A DNA stretch of 64,000 nt from an uncultured Oscillospiraceae bacterium (GTDB lineage Bacteria; Bacillota; Clostridia; Oscillospirales; Oscillospiraceae): NCBI GenBank assembly GCA_944382965.1, contig CALWOA010000001.1:159943-223942 (forward strand), read 5' to 3'. Under the pieces are notes generated by a model. It was not told the origin of the DNA, made no database searches, and saw nothing but the letters and a program-made list of their open reading frames with translations. Position 1 is the stretch's first letter, and every line of letters begins with the position of its first letter. A program made the translations under genes and the position numbers. This document shows positions 16,229-24,260 of this stretch, in pieces.

Positions 16229-16680
16229 ACGGCAGTAGGCAGGTTGGCGCACAAACGGGTCACGCCGTCAGCCTCGCCGATGCGGGTATCGCTGCGGTAG
16301 ATGTGGGAGTGGCTGTCTTCGCCGCACAGAACGGCCCGCTTGGAGAACACGGCAAGACCGTACAGAGTGGCAGGACGGGAAACGCCTACCACGGCGTCTG
16401 CCAAAATCCGATAGTAGAACGTGATGTCGATGCAGTAATGGTTGCGGTTAAAGGCCAAAGGCTCTACATCAATGTAGGTGCACAGCAGTTCGGCGCAGCG
16501 CACCCGGGCGTTGGTGGCTTTGTCCAGAATGGCTTGGGAACTGGTGGTCAGATATACCCGAAGGTCTTCGATACAGTCCTTATCCCGACAGGAGTCGGTG
16601 ATCTTCCGTGTGTGGATGGACATTGCCTGGCGCAGATCCTGAGGATCACAGCACACAGTGTCCTTTTTTTGCTCTGACAT
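16204..16680 (-). CDS. N-terminal half of an interrupted conserved protein
   Basis: A 158-residue frame starting MSEQKKDTVCCDPQDLRQAM, with a good GGGAGGTAATTCCA site. The body (SCRDKDCIEDLRVYL, FNRNHYCIDITFYYRI, GLAVFSKRAVLCGE) is cytoplasmic-looking with several cysteines and no signal peptide. The reading frame follows the family up to TAVVEV and then continues only four codons (IAHK) of element DNA before a stop. The missing remainder is at 10248-10631 in the same orientation and phase. Removing 5,608 bp would produce a 274-residue protein. Whether the truncated form is functional is unknown. No confident sporulation-type promoter was found upstream; a TGCATA box near 16730 is suggestive only. 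Confidence 0.78.
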   Translation of the reverse strand: MSEQKKDTVCCDPQDLRQAMSIHTRKITDSCRDKDCIEDLRVYLTTSSQAILDKATNARVRCAELLCTYIDVEPLAFNRNHYCIDITFYYRILADAVVGVSRPATLYGLAVFSKRAVLCGEDSHSHIYRSDTRIGEADGVTRLCANLPTAVVEVIAHK

Positions 16681-16781
16681 TGGAATTACCTCCCGAATTG
16701 AGAATAAGCATAGCGCTTATAGGACAGTTTATGCAGAGATTTTCGGGAAGTGCAGACATTTCTGCGGGAGCTTCCGGACAG

Positions 16782-16816
16782 AAAAATTGGGAAGTCCCCT
16801 TCGAGACTTCCCAATT
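16782..16816 (-). terminator. Terminator of galM
   Basis: A 12-bp perfect stem (16785-16796 with 16805-16816) is followed by a short T run on the minus strand. Confidence 0.8.
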
Positions 16817-16823
16817 CTGAAAT

Positions 16824-17840
16824 TTACCAGGAGAATTGATAGGTGGTTACGCTGCGATAGGTTTCCCCGGCCTTGGTAATGGGCTGGGGCCACTGGGGAT
16901 GGTGCAGAGCGTCGGGATAGAAATGAGTTTCCAGAGCCACACCGCTGCGCTTGCCGTAGTACACGCCATCCTTGCCCTGCTCGTCCAGGAAGTTGCCGGC
17001 ATAGAACTGAATACCCGGGCAGTCGGTGCTGATGGCCAGACTCCGGCCGGAAATCGGATCGGACAGAATCGCGCAGGGATTACAGAATACTTCCCAGTTG
17101 TGGTCATAGCCGCCCTGCAAGTGCAAAGGCTCATAATCCGCGCCGATATCCTGACCGATTGCCTTGGGGGTGCGGAAATCCATGGGAGTGCCTGCTACAT
17201 CCCGCAGTTCTCCGGTGGGGATGCTTTCTGCATCGTCGGGATTGAAGAAACGGCCCGGCAGAGTCAGCAGCTGACTCATGGCGGCATCGGTCTTGTCATG
17301 GCCGGCCAGATTGAAGTAGCTGTGGTTGGTCATATTGAACACGGTATCCCGGTCGCAAATGCCCTTGTAGGAAATCCGCAGTGCACCCACCCCTTCCAGG
17401 GAGTAGGTGACCTGAATTTCGGCCTTTCCGGGGAAACCTTGATCGCCGTGGGGGCTGGTAAGACCCAGGGTAATGGCACTGTCGGTATGGGACAGAACCT
17501 TCCACATCCGCTTGTAATAGTAGTCCGGGCCGGAGTGAAGGTTGTTTTTTCCCTCGTTGGGGGTCATGACATAGACCTTGCCGCCCAGAGCGAAGGTACC
17601 ATTCTGGATGCGGTTGGCATTGCGGCCTACGGTTGCGCCCAGACAGGCGTTACCCAGCCGGTAGCCATTACAGTCGTCGTGCCCCAGAACCACATCCGCC
17701 ATGCTGCCATTGTGGTCGGGAACCATCAGCCGAACCAGTGTGGCACCGTAGTCACTGACCGCAGCGGTCATGCCGCCACCGGATATGGTGTACAGTGACG
17801 CAATTTCTCCCGAGGGCAATGTGCCGAAAGATTCTTTCAT
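16824..17840 (-). CDS. galM: Aldose 1-epimerase (mutarotase)
   Basis: A 338-residue cytoplasmic enzyme interconverting alpha and beta anomers of hexoses, chiefly for galactose use. The start at 17840 follows AAAGGAGTTATTTTC. Family blocks are present: GNACLGATVGRNANRI near residue 65, HSGPDYYYKRMW (first catalytic His), FNMTNHSYFNLAGH with the second catalytic His near 175, and the GVALETHFYPDALHHPQW block with the catalytic Glu near 302. The length is normal. No other galactose gene is adjacent. Confidence 0.95.
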   Translation of the reverse strand: MKESFGTLPSGEIASLYTISGGGMTAAVSDYGATLVRLMVPDHNGSMADVVLGHDDCNGYRLGNACLGATVGRNANRIQNGTFALGGKVYVMTPNEGKNNLHSGPDYYYKRMWKVLSHTDSAITLGLTSPHGDQGFPGKAEIQVTYSLEGVGALRISYKGICDRDTVFNMTNHSYFNLAGHDKTDAAMSQLLTLPGRFFNPDDAESIPTGELRDVAGTPMDFRTPKAIGQDIGADYEPLHLQGGYDHNWEVFCNPCAILSDPISGRSLAISTDCPGIQFYAGNFLDEQGKDGVYYGKRSGVALETHFYPDALHHPQWPQPITKAGETYRSVTTYQFSW

Positions 17841-17904
17841 GAAAATAACTCCTTTCATTTTTTGACCCGGAATACCGGAGATTATGTAAAGAAGGGTTTC
17901 TGTG

Positions 17905-17933
17905 ATTATACTATAATCCTCGACGGATTTCAA
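17905..17933 (-). promoter_or_regulatory. Promoter of galM
   Basis: On the minus strand, TTGAAA and TATAAT with a 17-base spacer, about 65 bases before the start. Confidence 0.75.
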
Positions 17934-18035
17934 ACACTTCTTTGGACCATCGGGAAGAAAATCCCACTTTCCGATGCCTCGCTGCCGGGGCGGGATAACC
18001 GGAAAAACGGGAACTTTTTCCCGCTGAAAACGCAA

Positions 18036-18083
18036 CTACTACATTTTGTATATTCTTCTTGACAAAAACACAAGATATAGTAT
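18036..18083 (+). promoter_or_regulatory. Tandem NrdR boxes
   Basis: ACACAAGATATAGTAT at 18068-18083 matches the NrdR box consensus at 14 of 16 positions. A weaker copy, CTACTACATTTTGTAT at 18036-18051, matches 11 of 16. Their starts are 32 bp apart, about three helical turns, the usual NrdR arrangement. The strong box overlaps the promoter spacer and -10. Confidence 0.75.
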
Positions 18084-18086
18084 AAT
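18059..18086 (+). promoter_or_regulatory. Promoter of nrdD
   Basis: TTGACA at 18059-18064 and TATAAT at 18081-18086 with a 16-base spacer. Confidence 0.85.
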
Positions 18087-18138
18087 AAGCCCTGCATGTA
18101 GAAAGTCAAATGGAGAATGTACCCAAGGAGGAACCCCC

Positions 18139-20316
18139 ATGAAGATTATCAAGCGCAATGGCGCAGAAGTTGTTTTTGATATTGACAAGATTCTGATGGC
18201 TGTGACCAAGGCCAATAACGCCGTGGAAGAGAAGGTGCGCCTGACTCCGCTGCAGATTGAGCGGATCGGTCAGAGCGTCCAGATTTCCTGTGAGGAAATG
18301 GGCCACAGCCCCTCGGTGGAGGAAATTCAGGACTTGGTGGAAAAGGCGATCATGGCCCACGGTGCCTTTGAAGTTGCCAAGGAATATATCACCTATCGTT
18401 ACATCCGCAGCCTGGCCCGTCAGGCCAATACCACCGATGACCGGATTCTCAGCCTGATTGAATGCAACAACGAAGAAGTCAAGCAGGAGAACGCAAACAA
18501 GAACCCCACCATCAACGCCGTTCAGCGTGACTATATGGCAGGCGAGGTCAGTAAGGACATTACCCGCCGGATTTTGCTGCCCCAGGACATTGTGGCGGCC
18601 CACGAGGCTGGCATTATCCATTTCCACGACTCTGACTATTATGCCCAGCACATGCACAACTGCGATCTGGTGAACCTGGAGGATATGCTCCAGAACGGCA
18701 CGGTGATTTCCGGCACGCTGATTGAGAAGCCCCATTCTTTCTCCACCGCCTGCAACATCGCTACCCAGATTATTGCCCAGGTTGCATCCAACCAGTACGG
18801 CGGTCAGTCCATTTCTCTGACCCATCTGGCTCCCTTTGTCCAGATCAGCCGGGACAAGATTCGCAAGACCGTGGAAAAAGAGATGGAGCTGTTCGGCATT
18901 GCCCCCAGCGAAGAGACCGTTACCCGGGTGGTGGAAGACCGGCTCCGGGAAGAGGTGCGCCGGGGCGTTCAGACCATCCAGTACCAGGTAGTCACGCTGA
19001 TGACTACCAATGGTCAGGCTCCTTTTATCACCGTGTTCATGTACCTGAATGAGGCCAGATCCGAGCAGGAGAAGAAAGACCTGGCTATGATTATCGAGGA
19101 AACCCTGCGCCAGCGCTATGAGGGCGTTAAGAATGAGAAGGGCGTATGGATTACCCCCGCTTTCCCCAAGCTGATCTATGTTCTGGAAGAGGACAATGTC
19201 CGGGAGGGCACCCCCTATTTCTACCTGACCCGTCTGGCCGCCCAGTGTACCGCCAAGCGGATGGTTCCGGACTATATCTCCGAGAAGAAGATGCTGGAGC
19301 TGAAGGTGGACAAGAATGGCGAAGGCCACTGCTATACCTGCATGGGCTGCCGCTCCTTCCTGACGCCTTATGTGGACCCGGAAACCAACCAGCCGAAGTA
19401 CTATGGGCGGTTCAATCAGGGCGTGGTTACCATCAATCTGGTGGACGTGGCGCTGTCCTCCGGCAAGGATATGGACAAGTTCTGGCAGATTTTTGACGAA
19501 CGGCTGGAACTGTGCCACCGGGCGCTGATGTGCCGTCATGAGCGGCTGAAGGGTACTCTGTCCGATGCAGCTCCCATTTTGTGGCAGTACGGCGCTCTTG
19601 CCCGTCTGGAAAAGGGAGAGCCTATCGACAAGCTGCTCTACGGCGGCTACTCCACCATTTCCCTGGGTTATGCAGGCCTTTACGAGTGCGTCAAGTACAT
19701 GACCGGAAGATCCCATACCGACGAAGAGGCCAAGCCCTTCGCATTGCACGTCATGCAGCACATGAACGATGCCTGCAAGCAGTGGAAAGCCATGCATAAC
19801 ATTGACTTCTCCCTGTATGGCACGCCTCTGGAGTCCACCACCTATAAGTTTGCCAAGTGCCTGCAAAGCCGATTCGGCATCATCCCCGGCATCACGGACA
19901 AGAGCTATATCACCAACTCCTACCACGTCCATGTCTCCGAGGAGATCGATGCCTTCACCAAGCTGGCCTTTGAGGCGGAGTTCCAGCAGTTGTCTCCCGG
20001 CGGTGCCATCAGCTATGTGGAAGTGCCCAATATGCAGAACAATATTGACGCAGTTCTGGAGTTGATGCAGTTTATCTATGACAACATCATGTACGCCGAG
20101 CTGAACACCAAGTCAGACTACTGCCAGGAATGCGGCTTCGATGGAGAAATCAGCATTCAGGAGGACGATGGCAAACTGATTTGGGTATGCCCCCAGTGCG
20201 GCAACAAGGATCAGAGCAAGATGAATGTTGCCCGCCGTACCTGCGGCTACATAGGCACCCAGTTCTGGAACCAGGGCAGAACCCAGGAAATCAAGGATCG
20301 GGTTTTGCATCTGTAA
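18139..20316 (+). CDS. nrdD: Anaerobic (class III) ribonucleoside-triphosphate reductase
   Basis: A 725-residue glycyl-radical enzyme that makes deoxyribonucleoside triphosphates without oxygen. The start at 18139 follows AAGGAGGAACCCCC. An ATP-cone domain occupies residues 1-90 (MKIIKRNGAEVVFDIDKI). An active-site cysteine region CMGCRSFLTPY is near residue 400. The C-terminal zinc site CQEC...CPQC is near 660-680, and the glycyl radical loop RRTCGYIGTQF near 700. The activating enzyme NrdG, often adjacent, is not encoded next to it and must be elsewhere. NrdR boxes overlap the promoter, so expression should fall when dNTP/ATP is high. Confidence 0.97.
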   Translation: MKIIKRNGAEVVFDIDKILMAVTKANNAVEEKVRLTPLQIERIGQSVQISCEEMGHSPSVEEIQDLVEKAIMAHGAFEVAKEYITYRYIRSLARQANTTDDRILSLIECNNEEVKQENANKNPTINAVQRDYMAGEVSKDITRRILLPQDIVAAHEAGIIHFHDSDYYAQHMHNCDLVNLEDMLQNGTVISGTLIEKPHSFSTACNIATQIIAQVASNQYGGQSISLTHLAPFVQISRDKIRKTVEKEMELFGIAPSEETVTRVVEDRLREEVRRGVQTIQYQVVTLMTTNGQAPFITVFMYLNEARSEQEKKDLAMIIEETLRQRYEGVKNEKGVWITPAFPKLIYVLEEDNVREGTPYFYLTRLAAQCTAKRMVPDYISEKKMLELKVDKNGEGHCYTCMGCRSFLTPYVDPETNQPKYYGRFNQGVVTINLVDVALSSGKDMDKFWQIFDERLELCHRALMCRHERLKGTLSDAAPILWQYGALARLEKGEPIDKLLYGGYSTISLGYAGLYECVKYMTGRSHTDEEAKPFALHVMQHMNDACKQWKAMHNIDFSLYGTPLESTTYKFAKCLQSRFGIIPGITDKSYITNSYHVHVSEEIDAFTKLAFEAEFQQLSPGGAISYVEVPNMQNNIDAVLELMQFIYDNIMYAELNTKSDYCQECGFDGEISIQEDDGKLIWVCPQCGNKDQSKMNVARRTCGYIGTQFWNQGRTQEIKDRVLHL

Positions 20317-20327
20317 GCAAAATAATA

Positions 20328-20360
20328 AAAGCGCAGAGGAAATAACCTCTGCGCTTTTTC
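20328..20360. terminator. Bidirectional terminator between nrdD and the aromatic operon
   Basis: A 12-bp stem (20328-20339 with 20346-20357) is flanked by A and T runs. Confidence 0.88.
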
Positions 20361-20803
20361 TATGCGATTTTTCCGCCCAGCAGGGCTTTTAAGTAGAGAA
20401 TGGCTTCCCGGTATCCTTCCAGCCCGTGACCTTTGATGGTTTTGCAGCAGGCAAGACCGGCGTAGGAAATCTGCCGGAAGCTTTCCCGGGAATCTACATC
20501 GGAGATGTGGACTTCCACAGCGGGGATGGATACGGCTTTCAGGGCATCCAGAATGGCTACGGAAGTGTGGGTGTAGGCGGCCGGGTTAATGACAATGCCA
20601 TCGAAGACTCCGTAAGCGCGCTGGATTTCGTCCACAATGGCACCTTCGTGATTGGACTGGAACTGTTCAATCTCCAGATTTTCCGCCTGAGCAGTCTCTT
20701 CCAGCAGCCTCAGCAAATCCGAAAAGCTGCTTTTACCGTAGATTCCCGGCTCCCGAATCCCCAACATGTTGATATTGGGGCCATTGATAACCAGAATTTT
20801 CAT
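20360..20803 (-). CDS. aroQ: 3-dehydroquinate dehydratase, type II
   Basis: A 147-residue enzyme, step three of the shikimate pathway (3-dehydroquinate to 3-dehydroshikimate). The ATG at 20803 overlaps the stop of aroEK (ATGA) and has GGGAGG upstream. The family blocks NGPNINMLGIREPGIYG with the catalytic Tyr, NPAAYTHTSVAI, and EVHISDVDSRESFRQIS with the catalytic His are all present. It is the last gene of the operon. Confidence 0.96.
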   Translation of the reverse strand: MKILVINGPNINMLGIREPGIYGKSSFSDLLRLLEETAQAENLEIEQFQSNHEGAIVDEIQRAYGVFDGIVINPAAYTHTSVAILDALKAVSIPAVEVHISDVDSRESFRQISYAGLACCKTIKGHGLEGYREAILYLKALLGGKIA

Positions 20804-22026
20804 ATTATATCCTCCCAATGGGACAAAATAGCAGCGACAGTTTCCTCGGTGCTTTCGTTGTTGTCGATGACAAAATCCGCAAATGCCTGGTATTGACCCT
20901 TCCTTGCTTCATACAGATCAGCAAGCCGGTTGCTCTGAGAAAGGGGTCGTCCATCTGTGGGCAGTACCTCCAAATCCCGCTTCAGCCAGAAAATCTGCCC
21001 ATTCTGGTGCAGCAGATTGTAGTTGCGCTCCTGGGTGACACACCCGCCGCCGGTGGCGATAATCAAGCCGGATTGCTTTCCAAACTCCGAAAGAACCTGG
21101 GTTTCCCATTTTCGGAAGGTTTCTTCTCCATCCTGAGCAAAAATTACCGGAATGGATTTTTCGGCCAATTCCGGAATTTGCGCATCGGCATCCACAAATA
21201 CCCGTCCCAATCGTTGAGCGAGCAGGCTTCCAACGGTGCTTTTTCCGCATCCGGGCATCCCAATCAGTATGATGTTCTGCATCTGAGCGGAAAGCCTGCG
21301 GTGAATGGTTTCGATAACGGTATCGGAAATCTTCGTTCCGGTAAAATACTCTGCTGCTTCCTTCGCCTGAGCCACCAGCATCCACAGACCGTTTTCGTTG
21401 GGCAGCCCCAGTTTTTCTGCATCCAGCAGAAGCTGTGTCCGGGCGGGATTGTACACCACATCCAGCACCCCTTCCAACCGGGGAAACTGCTGCAGATCCA
21501 GAGGGCTGACCCCGGTCAGGGGATACATTCCCACCGGCGTTGTGTTTACGATTACGGCAGCGTCGGCATTACGGGAAAGATTTTGATAGTTGTTTTCTCC
21601 GCTGCGGGAAATGACCACCGGCTGTGCGCCCAAATCCGTCAGGACGTGAACAACCGTATTGGAAGCGCCGCCGCTGCCCAGAACCAGCACCTTTTTCCCG
21701 GCAACCGGGATGCAGCTGTGGTGAACCAGGGACACAAAACCAAAATAATCCGTATTATGCCCATACAGGCTGCCGTCATTCCGACGGACAATAGTGTTGA
21801 CACACCCCATTTTCCGGGCAACGGGGGAGAGTTCATCCAAATAGGGAAGAACAGTTTTTTTGTAGGGCATAGTTACGTTTATCCCGGTAAAATCCCCACT
21901 TCGCAGAAAATCTTCCACATCCTCCGGCTCTTTTTCAAAAAGAGAGTAGGTGTATGACCCGAGAAACCCATGGATTTGGGGAGAATAGCTGTGGCCCAGT
22001 TTTCTGCCCAGCAATCCGCACTTCAT
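20800..22026 (-). CDS. aroE-aroK: Fused shikimate dehydrogenase-shikimate kinase
   Basis: A 408-residue bifunctional protein. Residues 1-245 are AroE: GRKLGHSYSPQIH (shikimate binding), NVTMPYKK with the catalytic Lys, GHNTDYFG with the catalytic Asp, and the NADP loop GSGGASNTV. Residues 250-408 are AroK: Walker A GMPGCGKST near 256, VDADAQIPEL, ATGGGC, and the lid GRPLSQ. It turns 3-dehydroshikimate into shikimate 3-phosphate in two consecutive steps. The start overlaps the pheA stop (TGATG). The order AroE then AroK in one chain is seen in some Clostridia; here there is no stop between them. Confidence 0.95.
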   Translation of the reverse strand: MKCGLLGRKLGHSYSPQIHGFLGSYTYSLFEKEPEDVEDFLRSGDFTGINVTMPYKKTVLPYLDELSPVARKMGCVNTIVRRNDGSLYGHNTDYFGFVSLVHHSCIPVAGKKVLVLGSGGASNTVVHVLTDLGAQPVVISRSGENNYQNLSRNADAAVIVNTTPVGMYPLTGVSPLDLQQFPRLEGVLDVVYNPARTQLLLDAEKLGLPNENGLWMLVAQAKEAAEYFTGTKISDTVIETIHRRLSAQMQNIILIGMPGCGKSTVGSLLAQRLGRVFVDADAQIPELAEKSIPVIFAQDGEETFRKWETQVLSEFGKQSGLIIATGGGCVTQERNYNLLHQNGQIFWLKRDLEVLPTDGRPLSQSNRLADLYEARKGQYQAFADFVIDNNESTEETVAAILSHWEDII

Positions 22027-23168
22027 CAGACCACCTCGGTGTAGCTACCCAGATACTTGAATTCCTCACACAGTTCATCCAGTTCGCACATCAGCTGGAC
22101 AAATTCTTCGGAATAAATGGAGGTTTCCAGGTCAAAGTAGAACATGAACTCAAATTCCCGGTCAGGAATGGGGCGGGATTCCAGTTTGGTAACGTTAATG
22201 CCCAGGGTGTAGAGCCGGGCTAGAACTTTGTACAGAGCACCGGGCTTGTGATTCAGAATCATCATGATGCTGGTCTTGTCGGAACCGGGGTAAATTTCCA
22301 GATTTTTGCTGATACAGATGAACCGGGTCCGGTTGTTGCCCTTGTCCTGAACAGAGGAAGCCAGGCATTCCAGACCGTAAAGCTCGGCACAGGCCCGACT
22401 GGACAGGGCGGCTACGTCCTTGCGCCCGGATTGGGCCACCATTTCCGCTGCCAACGCCGTATTGGCTACAGGAATCACGTTGACGCCGGTAAGACTTTGC
22501 AGGAAATCGCCGCACTGGCTGATGGCCTGCTCGTGGGAGTAGATCTCTTTGATATCAGACAGGGAAGTGCCGGGATTGACCAGCAGGTTGTGGTCCACTT
22601 TCAGTCGGAAGGTACGCACGATGGAGAAATTGTGCTGGATCATCAGATCGTAAACCTTCTTTACCGAACCGGCAGTGGAATTTTCAATGGGCAGGATGCC
22701 GTACTGACACATACCCTGGTCGATGGCGTTGAATACCGCCTCGAAGTTCTTGAAGTAGAAGATAAAGGGGTTTTTGAATATCTTCTCGCAGGCAATCTGA
22801 GAGTAAGCCCCCTCTACACCCTGACAGGCCACCATGGGAGCCTGGGGGAAGAGCTTGGGGGTCTGCTCAATGGAGCGGGTAATGGCATCGTACAGCGGGC
22901 TGACGGAGCCGCTGCGCTTGCTTTGATAGCTGCGGCTCAGCTCAAAGAGCATGGAATACAGTACCCGGGTATAATTTGCCATTTCCGGCCCTGCCTTTTG
23001 GGCCACATCCTGCAATTTTTCCCGTTCCCGGGCGGGAACCAGAATGGGAATGCCCTCTTCTTTTTTGCAGTCGGCAATTTTTGCGGCTACTTCCATTCGG
23101 GCTCGGAAAAGCTCTACCAGAGAGTCGTCAATCTTGTCAATTTCCTGCCGTAATTCCTTCAGTTCCAT
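22026..23168 (-). CDS. pheA: Bifunctional chorismate mutase/prephenate dehydratase (P-protein)
   Basis: A 380-residue enzyme making phenylpyruvate from chorismate. Residues 1-90 are an AroQ-type chorismate mutase (LRQEIDKIDDSLVELFRARM). The prephenate dehydratase domain, about 105-285, has GVEGAYSQIAC, LPIENSTAGSV and NRTRFICIS (TRF motif). The ACT domain, about 295-378, has HKPGALYKVLARL and ESRPIPDREFEFMFY, the two blocks that bind phenylalanine, so feedback inhibition by Phe is expected. The Shine-Dalgarno overlaps the aroC stop region. Confidence 0.96.
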   Translation of the reverse strand: MELKELRQEIDKIDDSLVELFRARMEVAAKIADCKKEEGIPILVPAREREKLQDVAQKAGPEMANYTRVLYSMLFELSRSYQSKRSGSVSPLYDAITRSIEQTPKLFPQAPMVACQGVEGAYSQIACEKIFKNPFIFYFKNFEAVFNAIDQGMCQYGILPIENSTAGSVKKVYDLMIQHNFSIVRTFRLKVDHNLLVNPGTSLSDIKEIYSHEQAISQCGDFLQSLTGVNVIPVANTALAAEMVAQSGRKDVAALSSRACAELYGLECLASSVQDKGNNRTRFICISKNLEIYPGSDKTSIMMILNHKPGALYKVLARLYTLGINVTKLESRPIPDREFEFMFYFDLETSIYSEEFVQLMCELDELCEEFKYLGSYTEVV

Positions 23169-23171
23169 GGA

Positions 23172-24260
23172 TTATTTCCTCCTGTCTGTCTGGGTATTGC
23201 CCAATATCATATCAAAAATTGCAATGGCAGCCGCCGCTTCCACAACCGGAACGGCGCGTGGGACAATGCAGGGGTCGTGTCTGCCCTGAATGTTCAGCTG
23301 CTGATTTGTCATTTGACTCAAATTTACGCTTTGCTGCGGCGCGGCAATGGAAGGGGTAGGCTTTATCGCTACCCGGAAGGTTAGCGGCATGCCGTTGGTG
23401 ATGCCACCTAAGATACCGCCGCAGTGATTTGTAATGGTTTGGATTGTACCATGCTCGGCGGTAAAGGGGTCATTGCACTGGCTTCCCCGCATCCGGGCCG
23501 CCGCAAAACCAGCGCCGAATTCCAACCCCTTTACAGCGGGGATACCGTAAACAATCTGGGCAATCCGACTTTCTACACCGCCAAACATAGGCTCTCCGAT
23601 TCCCACTGGCAGCCCGGTAACCATGCAGTCGATTTCTCCGCCAACACTGTCAGCATCTTTCCGGGCCTGTTCAATGCTTTGCCGCATGGCCAAGCCAGCT
23701 TCCGGGTTGACCACTGGGAAGTCATCGCAGATTGGAGGGATTTCATGCAGCGAAAGCGGATCATCCTCCCGGCAGCTGCCAGCGATGCGGAAAATCCGGG
23801 CGCCAATCTGAATGCCCCGCTCTTCCAGCCACTGTTTGCACAGGCCACCGGCAATACATAAAGGGGCGGTGAGCCGACCAGAGAAGTGCCCCCCTCCGGC
23901 TGCATCCTGGAAGCCTCCATATTTTACCTGGGCAGTATAATCGGCATGTCCGGGCCGGGGACAGTCTTTCAGATTGGCGTAGTCTCCGGAACGGGTATTT
24001 CTGTTGTAGATTACCGCAGCAATGGGAGCGCCGCAGGTATAGCCGTCCAGAATTCCGGACAAAAATTCCGGCCGGTCTGCTTCCTTCCGGGGGGTGGACC
24101 AGGAATTCTGTCCCGGCGCCCGGCGGTTGAGAAATGCCTGAAGCTTGTCAAAATCTATGCTCAGACCCGCCGGAATTCCGTCCAATGTCATCCCGATGGC
24201 GGGACCGTGGGACTGACCGAAAATAGACAATTTTAGATTTTCACCGTAGGTACTGCTCAT
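23172..24260 (-). CDS. aroC: Chorismate synthase
   Basis: A 362-residue FMN-dependent enzyme converting EPSP to chorismate. Conserved blocks are YGENLKLSIFGQSHGPAIG at the start, the GRLTAPLCIAGG region, GGVESRIAQIVYGIPAVKGLEFG (seen as two blocks) and the late SVNLSQMTNQQLNIQGRHDPC region with the conserved GRHDPC. The length is normal. It overlaps aroA by 20 bases. Confidence 0.96.
   Translation of the reverse strand: MSSTYGENLKLSIFGQSHGPAIGMTLDGIPAGLSIDFDKLQAFLNRRAPGQNSWSTPRKEADRPEFLSGILDGYTCGAPIAAVIYNRNTRSGDYANLKDCPRPGHADYTAQVKYGGFQDAAGGGHFSGRLTAPLCIAGGLCKQWLEERGIQIGARIFRIAGSCREDDPLSLHEIPPICDDFPVVNPEAGLAMRQSIEQARKDADSVGGEIDCMVTGLPVGIGEPMFGGVESRIAQIVYGIPAVKGLEFGAGFAAARMRGSQCNDPFTAEHGTIQTITNHCGGILGGITNGMPLTFRVAIKPTPSIAAPQQSVNLSQMTNQQLNIQGRHDPCIVPRAVPVVEAAAAIAIFDMILGNTQTDRRK

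Noticed and set aside
16681-16740. Sporulation-type promoter for the N-terminal half-gene
   Set aside because: A TGCATA box is present, but the -10 (CTATGCTTA) fits neither sigma-G, sigma-E nor sigma-K well.
18106-19932. 608-codon open frame antisense to nrdD
   Set aside because: It is a mirror of the strongly conserved nrdD gene with biased codons; no ribosome-binding site and no recognisable protein.
20817-21957. 379-codon frame antisense to the aroE-aroK fusion
   Set aside because: Shadow of a conserved bifunctional enzyme; no start signal.
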